Below are positions 41,592 to 47,431 of a DNA stretch of 47,431 bases, one piece after another (the stretch's first letter is position 1; each line of letters starts with the position of its first letter). Origin of the DNA: Streptomyces sp. A 4/2. Lineage in GTDB: Bacteria; Actinomycetota; Actinomycetes; Streptomycetales; Streptomycetaceae. The position numbers and the translations under genes are program-made. Below the pieces are notes generated by a model, which did not search any database, was not told the DNA's origin, and worked only from the letters and a program-made list of their open reading frames with translations. The DNA is taken from the NCBI RefSeq assembly GCF_940670765.1, contig NZ_CALNVW010000004.1, forward strand, positions 1 through 47,431, in the 5' to 3' direction.

Positions 41592-44312
41592 TCAGCGGCT
41601 GTCGCTGCCGTCCGACAGGGCCGCCGCCCGGCCCGCTTCGAGGCGGGCCACCGGGATGCGGAACGGTGAGCAGGAGACGTAGTCCAGGCCCACCTCGTGG
41701 AAGAAGTGCACCGACTCGGGGTCGCCGCCGTGTTCGCCGCAGATGCCCAGTTTGAGGTCGGGGCGGGTGGCCCGGCCCGCCTCGCAGGCGCTGCGGACGA
41801 GTGCGCCGACGCCGTCGCGGTCGATCGTCTCGAACGGGGACACCCCGAAGATGCCCTTCTCCAGGTACGCGGTGAAGAAGCTGGCCTCCACGTCGTCGCG
41901 GGAGAAGCCCCACACGGTCTGGGTCAGGTCGTTCGTGCCGAAGGAGAAGAACTGCGCGGCCTCGGCGATCTGGCCCGCGGTGATCGCCGCACGCGGCAGT
42001 TCGATCATCGTGCCGATGGTCAGTTTCAGTGCGGCGCCGGTGGCGGCCTCGACCTCGGCGATGACCCGGTCGGCCTCGTCGCGGACGATCTCCAGCTCCT
42101 GGACGGTGCCCACCAGCGGGATCATGATCTCCGCGCGGGGGTCGCCCTTGGCAGCCTTGCGGGCGGCTGCCGCTTCCGCGATGGCCCGTACCTGCATGGC
42201 GAACAGACCCGGGATGACCAGCCCGAGGCGTACTCCGCGCAGCCCCAGCATCGGGTTCTGCTCGTGGAGTTTGTGCACGGCCTGGAGGAGACGCAGGTCG
42301 TTCTCGTTGGCGTCCTTGCGGGACTCGGCGAGCGCGACCCGGACCGACAGCTCGGTGATGTCGGGAAGGAACTCGTGCAGCGGCGGGTCCAACAGTCGTA
42401 CCGTGACGGGCAGTCCGTCCATCGCCTCCAGCAGCTCGATGAAGTCCTTCTTCTGGAGGGGCAGCAGCGCCCCCAGCGCCTTCTCCCGCTCGTCGTCCGT
42501 GTCGGCCAGGATCAGCCGCTCGACCAGTTCCCGGCGCTCGCCGAGGAACATGTGCTCGGTGCGGCACAGACCGATGCCCTGGGCTCCGAACCGGCGTGCG
42601 CGCAGCGCGTCCTCGGCGTTGTCGGCGTTGGCCCGGACGCGCAGCCGGCGGCGGCGGTCGGCGTACGCCATGATCCGGTGGACGGCCTTGACCAGTTCGT
42701 CGGCGTCGTCGGCGCCCGCGTGCATCCGGCCCTCGAAGTACTCGACGACCGGCGACGGTACGACGGGCACCTCGCCCGCGTAGACCTTGCCGGACGAGCC
42801 GTCGATCGAGACGGTGTCGCCCTCCTCGATGACCAGGCCGCCCGGCGCGGTCAGCCTGCGGCGCTTGGTGTCGACCTCGATCTCCTCGGCGCCGCAGACA
42901 CAGGTCTTGCCCATGCCGCGCGCCACGACGGCCGCGTGCGAGGTCTTGCCGCCGCGCGAGGTGAGGATGCCTTCGGCGGCGATCATGCCGTCGAGGTCGT
43001 CCGGGTTCGTCTCCCGGCGGATGAGGATGACCTTCTCGCCGGAGCGCGACCATTTGATCGCGGTGTACGAGTCGAAGACGGCCTTGCCGACGGCGGCGCC
43101 CGGCGACGCGGCGATGCCCCGCCCGATCCTGTCGACCTTCGCGGTGTCGTCGAAGCGGGGGAACATCAGCTGCGCGAGCTGCGCGCCGTTCACCCGTTGC
43201 AGCGCCTCCGCCTCGTCGATGAGCCCCTGGTCGACGAGTTGGGTGGCGATCCGGAACGCGGCCCCCGCGGTGCGCTTGCCGACGCGGGTCTGGAGCATCC
43301 ACAACTGGCCGCGCTCAATGGTGAATTCGATGTCGCAGAGGTCCCGGTAATGGGTCTCCAGGGTCTCCATGATCTGCATGAGCTGGTCGTACGACGTCTT
43401 GTCGATCTGTTCCAGGTCGGCGAGCACGACGGTGTTGCGGATGCCCGCCACGACGTCCTCGCCCTGCGCGTTCTGGAGGTAGTCGCCGTAGACGCCCTGG
43501 TGGCCGCTGGCCGGGTCGCGGGTGAAGGCGACGCCCGTGCCGGAATCCGGGCCGAGGTTGCCGAAGACCATCGAGCAGATGTTGACGGCGGTCCCGAGGT
43601 CACCCGGGATGCGCTCCTGACGGCGGTAGAGCTTGGCCCGGTCGGTGTTCCACGATTCGAAGACGGCCTTTATGGCGAGGTCCATCTGCTCGCGGGGGTC
43701 CTGCGGGAAGTCCCGCCCGGCCTCCTGCTCGACGATCTTCTTGAACCGGCCGACCAGCTTCTTCAGATCGGCCGCTTCGAGGTCGGTGTCGACGCTGACC
43801 TTCTTGGCGGCCTTGGCCTCCTCCAGCGCCTCCTCGAAGAGGTCGCCGCTGACGTCGAGGACCGTCTTGCCGAACATCTGGATGAGGCGGCGGTACGAGT
43901 CCCAGGCGAACCGCTCGTCACCGGACTGCTTGGTGAGGCCGACCACGGACGCGTCCGAGAGGCCGATGTTCAGGACGGTGTCCATCATGCCGGGCATGGA
44001 GAACTTGGCGCCCGAACGGACCGACACGAGCAACGGGTCGTCGGCCTGCCCGAGCTTCTTGCCCATCGTCTGCTGCAGGGCTTCGAGGTGCGCACTCACC
44101 TCGTCGCGGAGCGCGGCCGGTTCGTGGCCGCTGTCGAGGTAGACCTTGCAGGCCTCGGTGGTGATCGTGAAACCCGGAGGGACGGGCAGCCCGAGGTTGG
44201 TCATCTCGGCGAGGTTGGCGCCCTTGCCGCCGAGCAGATCCTTGAGGTCCTTGTTGCCCTCGGTGAAGTCGTAGACGAACTTCTTTACGCGGGGATCTTT
44301 GTTTTCCGACAC
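41592..44312 (-). CDS. ppdK: Pyruvate, phosphate dikinase
   Basis: This 906-residue enzyme interconverts pyruvate, ATP and phosphate with PEP, AMP and pyrophosphate. It starts at GTG 44312 (MSENKDPRVKKFVYDF) with GAGGAG nine bases upstream. The ATP-grasp domain opens with LLGGKGANLAEM. The phosphohistidine domain carries His459 in RGGKTSHAAVVARGMGKTC. The PEP-utilising barrel has the active Cys near 858 in LGICGEHGGDP. Length and all motifs are normal. In Streptomyces it links glycolysis and gluconeogenesis at the PEP node. A 25-bp palindrome overlaps the likely promoter, so it is probably specifically regulated. Confidence 0.97.
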   Translation of the reverse strand: MSENKDPRVKKFVYDFTEGNKDLKDLLGGKGANLAEMTNLGLPVPPGFTITTEACKVYLDSGHEPAALRDEVSAHLEALQQTMGKKLGQADDPLLVSVRSGAKFSMPGMMDTVLNIGLSDASVVGLTKQSGDERFAWDSYRRLIQMFGKTVLDVSGDLFEEALEEAKAAKKVSVDTDLEAADLKKLVGRFKKIVEQEAGRDFPQDPREQMDLAIKAVFESWNTDRAKLYRRQERIPGDLGTAVNICSMVFGNLGPDSGTGVAFTRDPASGHQGVYGDYLQNAQGEDVVAGIRNTVVLADLEQIDKTSYDQLMQIMETLETHYRDLCDIEFTIERGQLWMLQTRVGKRTAGAAFRIATQLVDQGLIDEAEALQRVNGAQLAQLMFPRFDDTAKVDRIGRGIAASPGAAVGKAVFDSYTAIKWSRSGEKVILIRRETNPDDLDGMIAAEGILTSRGGKTSHAAVVARGMGKTCVCGAEEIEVDTKRRRLTAPGGLVIEEGDTVSIDGSSGKVYAGEVPVVPSPVVEYFEGRMHAGADDADELVKAVHRIMAYADRRRRLRVRANADNAEDALRARRFGAQGIGLCRTEHMFLGERRELVERLILADTDDEREKALGALLPLQKKDFIELLEAMDGLPVTVRLLDPPLHEFLPDITELSVRVALAESRKDANENDLRLLQAVHKLHEQNPMLGLRGVRLGLVIPGLFAMQVRAIAEAAAARKAAKGDPRAEIMIPLVGTVQELEIVRDEADRVIAEVEAATGAALKLTIGTMIELPRAAITAGQIAEAAQFFSFGTNDLTQTVWGFSRDDVEASFFTAYLEKGIFGVSPFETIDRDGVGALVRSACEAGRATRPDLKLGICGEHGGDPESVHFFHEVGLDYVSCSPFRIPVARLEAGRAAALSDGSDSR

Positions 44313-44357
44313 GGGTCTCGACTCCTCGACGACGCGGTGGCTGCCCTGACGGCGAGG

Positions 44358-44386
44358 AACATACCCAGATCGAAGGCATCTGGGTA
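44358..44386 (-). promoter_or_regulatory. 25-bp palindrome over the likely ppdK promoter
   Basis: TACCCAGAT (44362-44370) and ATCTGGGTA (44378-44386) are perfect 9-bp arms with a 7-bp spacer. On the minus strand the second arm runs into TATGTT (complement of 44358-44363), a reasonable -10. The palindrome would then occupy the -35 to -10 region, the classic place for a repressor. The ppdK start lies about 45 bases downstream. Confidence 0.6.
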
Positions 44387-44764
44387 CGTCCACTTGCCCG
44401 TCGCACGGCACGGACCACCCGTCCGCCAGCAGATCGAATGCGATCGGCACTGCGGCCCGGATTCCGCCCCGGTTCAACTCCTGAAGGCATGACAGCGGTA
44501 CGTGGGCAGCCGTACGGGTTTCCGGCCACGCATGGCGATACCGGGTTCAGAGAAGAAACGGCCAGCGACTGGCACCCAGTGCCACCGTATGAGAAGTGCA
44601 GCCTGAACGGAATCGCTCGTTTGAGCGTCACCCTTATCAGAGGTGGCGAGAATCACGCCCGAATTCCACCCTGAGGCCGTCACGGAGCCACCATGCGGAC
44701 ATCGGTCGACTATCGACTGAACACGAGGCGAGCGGGCGCGGCACTCAGTGCCGCACCCGTGCCG

Positions 44765-44800
44765 TCGGTGGGCTCGGTGGGCTCGGTGGGCTCGGTGGGC
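44765..44800. repeat. Four exact 9-bp repeats after the dus stop
   Basis: TCGGTGGGC is repeated four times exactly, four bases past the dus stop codon at 44805. A fifth partial unit (GGGCTC) follows. This is a second 9-bp minisatellite located at a gene 3' end, like the one at 30872-30952 but with a different unit. Confidence 0.9.
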
Positions 44801-44804
44801 GGGC

Positions 44805-45932
44805 TCAGCCGCCGGACGTGTCCAGCTCCGCTTCCGCGCTCACGCCCGAGCAGTCGTACGGGTCCTTCAGCCAGCCGTCGGGCAGCACCACCCGGTTGTT
44901 GCCCGAGGTGCGCCCCCGCGGCCCGTCCGCCCCGTCCGGCCACGGCTGGTCCAGGTTCAGCTCGTGCAGCTGGGTGCCCAGCTCGTCCAGCGAGGAGGTG
45001 ACGGCGAGCTTCTTGCGCATCTCCGAGCCCACCGAGAAGCCCTTGAGGTACCAGGCCACGTGCTTACGGAAGTCGATCACGCCACGCGTCTCGTCGCCGA
45101 TCCACTCCCCCAGCAGCGTCGCGTGCCGCAGCATGACCGCCGCGACCTCGCGCAGCGTCGGCGCCTGCCGGGTCGCGGTGCCCTCGAAGCCGCTCACCAG
45201 GTCGGCGAAGAGCCAGGGCCGCCCCAGGCACCCACGGCCCACGACCACACCGTCGCAGCCGGTCTCGCGCATCATCCGCAGCGCGTCGTCCGCGCACCAG
45301 ATGTCGCCGTTGCCGAGGACGGGGATCTCCGGGACGTGCTCCTTGAGCCGGGCGATGGCGTCCCAGTCGGCGGTGCCGCCGTAGTGCTGGGCGGCGGTCC
45401 TGCCGTGCAGGGCGACGGCCGTGACGCCCTCGTCGACGGCGATCCGGCCCGCGTCGAGATAGGTGAGGTGGTCGTCGTTGATGCCCTTGCGCATCTTGAT
45501 GGTGACCGGGAGGGCGCCCGCGTTGGAGACCGCCTCGTGCAGGATCGCGCGCAGCAGCGGACGCTTGAACGGGAGCGCCGAGCCGCCGCCCTTGCGGGTC
45601 ACCTTGGGGACCGGGCAGCCGAAGTTCAGGTCGATGTGATCGGCCAGGTCCTCGTCCACGATCATGCGGACGGCCTTACCGACGGTGACCGGATCCACCC
45701 CGTACAGCTGGATCGAGCGCGGCGTCTCGGTCTTGTCGAAGTGGATCAGCTGCATGGTCTTCGCATTGCGCTCCACCAGCGCCCGCGTCGTGATCATCTC
45801 GCTGACGAACAGCCCCTTGCCCCCGCTGAATTCACGGCAGAGGGTGCGGAAGGGGGCGTTGGTGATGCCCGCCATGGGGGCGAGGACTACGGGCGGCTGC
45901 ACGGAGTGCGGGCCGATGGAGAGCGTGGTCAT
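44805..45932 (-). CDS. tRNA-dihydrouridine synthase (DusB-type)
   Basis: This 375-residue FMN enzyme reduces specific uridines in tRNA D-loops. The barrel opens with PPVVLAPMAGITNAPFR, the catalytic Cys106 lies in DLNFGCPVPKV, then KMRKG and the phosphate-binding motifs NGDIW and VVGRGCLGRPWLF. The C-terminal helical RNA-binding domain includes RKHVAWYLKGF. The ATG at 45932 has no clear ribosome binding site; GACAAT lies six bases upstream, so a leaderless transcript is possible. It is divergent from the MFS exporter. Confidence 0.94.
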   Translation of the reverse strand: MTTLSIGPHSVQPPVVLAPMAGITNAPFRTLCREFSGGKGLFVSEMITTRALVERNAKTMQLIHFDKTETPRSIQLYGVDPVTVGKAVRMIVDEDLADHIDLNFGCPVPKVTRKGGGSALPFKRPLLRAILHEAVSNAGALPVTIKMRKGINDDHLTYLDAGRIAVDEGVTAVALHGRTAAQHYGGTADWDAIARLKEHVPEIPVLGNGDIWCADDALRMMRETGCDGVVVGRGCLGRPWLFADLVSGFEGTATRQAPTLREVAAVMLRHATLLGEWIGDETRGVIDFRKHVAWYLKGFSVGSEMRKKLAVTSSLDELGTQLHELNLDQPWPDGADGPRGRTSGNNRVVLPDGWLKDPYDCSGVSAEAELDTSGG

Positions 45933-45985
45933 GGCTCCATTGTCGCGTACAACGTGGCGCGTACACCGAGGTCGTTAGTTAACCG

Positions 45986-45991
45986 TACTAT
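45986..45991 (+). promoter_or_regulatory. TANNNT leaderless -10 element and half-palindrome upstream of the MFS gene
   Basis: TACTAT ends six bases before ATG 45998. It lies in an AT-rich patch unusual for this genome. TAGT and ACTA (around 45976-45990) form a short inverted repeat over the same region, as for a MarR- or TetR-type operator. Confidence 0.5.
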
Positions 45992-45997
45992 TCATAC

Positions 45998-47431
45998 ATG
46001 CCCGAGCTCTCCCACCGCCGGCGGATGCTGGTGCTCGCGATCTGCTGCATGAGCCTGCTGATCGTGAGCCTCGACAACACCGTCCTGAACGTCGCCCTCC
46101 CCTCGATGCAGAAGGAACTGCACGCATCGGTCTCGGGGCTCCAGTGGACGATCGACGCCTACACGCTGGTCCTGGCCTCGCTGCTGATGCTCGCGGGCTC
46201 GACGGCCGACCGGATCGGCCGCCGCAAGGTCTTCAAGGCCGGGCTCGTCATCTTCACGCTGGGCTCGGCCCTCTGCTCCGTGGCACCGAACCTGGAGTCG
46301 CTGGTCGCCTTCCGGATGCTGCAGGCCGTCGGCGGCTCGATGCTCAACCCGGTCGCGATGTCGATCATCACCAACACCTTCACCGAGCCGCGGGAACGTG
46401 CCCGTGCCATCGGGGCGTGGGGCGGTGTCGTCGGTATCTCCATGGCGGCGGGCCCGCTGATCGGCGGCCTGCTCGTGGAGTCCGTCGGCTGGCGTTCGAT
46501 CTTCTGGATCAACCTGCCGGTAGGGCTGGCGGCCCTGCTGCTGACCTGGCGCTACGTACCGGAGTCGCGCGCGCCCAAGGCCCGCCGCCCCGATCCGGTG
46601 GGCCAGTTGCTCGTCATCGCGCTGCTCGGTTCGGTGACGTACGCGATCATCGAGGCGCCCTCGTCGGGCTGGACCTCGCCGCTGATCCTCAGCTTCACCG
46701 GCGTCGCCGTCCTCGCGCTCGCCGGGCTCCTGGCGTACGAGCCGAGATGCCCGGAGCCCCTGATCGACCTGCGCTTCTTCCGCAGCGCACCGTTCAGTGG
46801 CGCCACCGTCATCGCGATCTGCGGCTTCGCCGCGCTCGGTGGCTTCCTCTTCCTGAACACGCTGTACCTCCAGGAGATCCGCGGCCTGTCCGCGCTGCAC
46901 GCAGGGCTGTACATGCTGCCGATGGCCGCGATGACCTTCCTCTGCGCGCCGCTGTCCGGGCGGCTGGTCGGCCAGCGCGGGCCGCGGCTCTCGCTGTTGA
47001 TCGCGGGGGTGGCGATGACGCTCAGCGGGCTGGTGTTCGCGGTACTCGACGCGCAGACGAACACCACGCTGCTCTTCACCGGCTATGTGCTCTTCGGTAT
47101 CGGCTTCGGCATGGTGAACGCGCCGATCACCAATACCGCCGTCTCCGGGATGCCCCGTGCGCAGGCCGGGGTGGCGGCGGCCGTCGCGTCGACCAGCCGG
47201 CAGATCGGATCGACGCTCGGGGTCGCGGTGATCGGAGCGGTGCTGGCCTCGGCGGTGCACGGTGCCTCGTACACCTCCGAGTTCACCTCGGTCAGCCGGA
47301 CGGCCTGGTGGATCATCACCGGCTGCGGTGTGGCGGTCCTCGCCGTGGGGCTGCTGACCAGCGGGAGGTGGGCGCGGAGGTCGGCCCTGCGGACCGCGGA
47401 ACTGCTGGGCGCACCCGAGACGGCTCAGAGG
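45998..47431 (+). CDS. MFS transporter, DHA2 (EmrB/QacA) family, cut by the window end
   Basis: The frame is open from ATG 45998 to the last base (478 codons) with no stop, so the C-terminus lies outside. Typical DHA2 motifs are LDNTVLNVALPSMQKEL in helix 1, WTIDAYTLVLASLLMLAGSTADRIGRRKVF (motif A) and RMLQAVGGSMLNP, then a motif C-like GPLIGGLLVESVGWRSIFWINLPVG. At least 13 hydrophobic segments are visible, fitting the 14-helix drug/proton antiporter class. The substrate is unknown. The start has a leaderless-type promoter and no adjacent regulator inside the window. Confidence 0.94.
   Translation, partial: MPELSHRRRMLVLAICCMSLLIVSLDNTVLNVALPSMQKELHASVSGLQWTIDAYTLVLASLLMLAGSTADRIGRRKVFKAGLVIFTLGSALCSVAPNLESLVAFRMLQAVGGSMLNPVAMSIITNTFTEPRERARAIGAWGGVVGISMAAGPLIGGLLVESVGWRSIFWINLPVGLAALLLTWRYVPESRAPKARRPDPVGQLLVIALLGSVTYAIIEAPSSGWTSPLILSFTGVAVLALAGLLAYEPRCPEPLIDLRFFRSAPFSGATVIAICGFAALGGFLFLNTLYLQEIRGLSALHAGLYMLPMAAMTFLCAPLSGRLVGQRGPRLSLLIAGVAMTLSGLVFAVLDAQTNTTLLFTGYVLFGIGFGMVNAPITNTAVSGMPRAQAGVAAAVASTSRQIGSTLGVAVIGAVLASAVHGASYTSEFTSVSRTAWWIITGCGVAVLAVGLLTSGRWARRSALRTAELLGAPETAQR

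Larger units (their letters stand above)
44313..44804. other. 492-bp intergenic region between ppdK and the dus gene
   Basis: This stretch is less GC-rich than the rest and holds no convincing gene; the open frames of 69 and 78 codons have neither ribosome binding sites nor recognisable sequence. From left to right it contains the ppdK promoter palindrome (44362-44386), a perfect TGGCAC-CCA-GTGCCA palindrome (44570-44584), a small hairpin CGCTC-GTTT-GAGCG (44614-44627) and a 9-bp minisatellite (44765-44800). A regulatory RNA in the 44400-44700 interval cannot be excluded. Confidence 0.5.

Noticed and set aside
41697..44492. 931-codon plus-strand frame opposite ppdK
   Set aside because: It is antisense to a full-length pyruvate phosphate dikinase with all catalytic motifs.
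44438..44683. Small protein genes in the ppdK-dus intergenic region
   Set aside because: Frames of 69 (minus) and 78 (plus) codons overlap each other, lack ribosome binding sites and show no third-position GC bias typical of the neighbours.

Overview
The window is a chromosomal segment of a high-GC actinobacterium, almost certainly Streptomyces. The reasons are the extreme GC bias at third codon positions, many GTG starts, frequent GTGA/ATGA stop-start overlaps, an HrdA-type sigma factor beside dnaG, and a sugar ABC operon without its own ATPase. There is no integrase, transposase, rRNA, CRISPR array or biosynthetic cluster. Most of the left half is conserved core chromosome; the middle and right hold accessory-type genes.

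Layout. 1-911: a CAT-anticodon tRNA and two tRNA-Asn genes, all on the minus strand with their terminators. 1078-6617 (+): a YtxH-like small protein, an unusual FGGY sugar kinase and a heterodimeric ABC exporter pair. 6792-12924 (-): HrdA-type sigma factor, dnaG primase, a FAD/NAD ferredoxin reductase-like protein and the dGTPase dgt. 13090-25510 (+): a five-gene, translationally coupled operon encoding a DUF4132 protein, a 1635-residue protein of unknown function, a MoxR AAA+ ATPase, a DUF5682-VWA fusion and a SWIM zinc-finger protein. 25701-28196 (+): an unrecognised protein, a RibD_C/DHFR-like reductase and a SanA/YdcF-type membrane protein. 28337-33672: redox enzymes (FMN reductase, LLM oxidoreductase, aldo/keto reductase), a class IV aminotransferase, a TetR regulator divergent from the aldo/keto reductase, and a TauE/SafE transporter. 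33824-36452 (-): a sensor-domain membrane protein, histidine kinase and NarL-type response regulator. 36619-40805 (+): an SDR enzyme and a CUT1 sugar uptake operon (binding lipoprotein plus two permeases). 40820-45932 (-): an orphan immunity-like gene behind a short gene tail, pyruvate phosphate dikinase and tRNA-dihydrouridine synthase. 45998 to the right edge (+): an MFS DHA2 exporter, cut by the window end.

The standout is the 12.4-kb operon at 13090-25510. By architecture it parallels the little-understood E. coli yehI-yehL-yehM-yehP-yehQ locus (DUF4132, AAA ATPase, large protein, VWA, SWIM). It looks like an NTP-driven MoxR/VWA machine with a giant partner and a SWIM-domain targeting subunit. 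Its genes carry three separate in-frame 15-bp tandem repeats encoding pentapeptide linkers.

Other notable points are a pair of 17-bp palindromes in the tetR/aldo-keto reductase intergenic region, a seven-codon minicistron whose stop overlaps the tetR start, a 25-bp palindrome across the likely ppdK promoter, several TANNNT-type leaderless promoters, and 9-bp minisatellites next to gene 3' ends.
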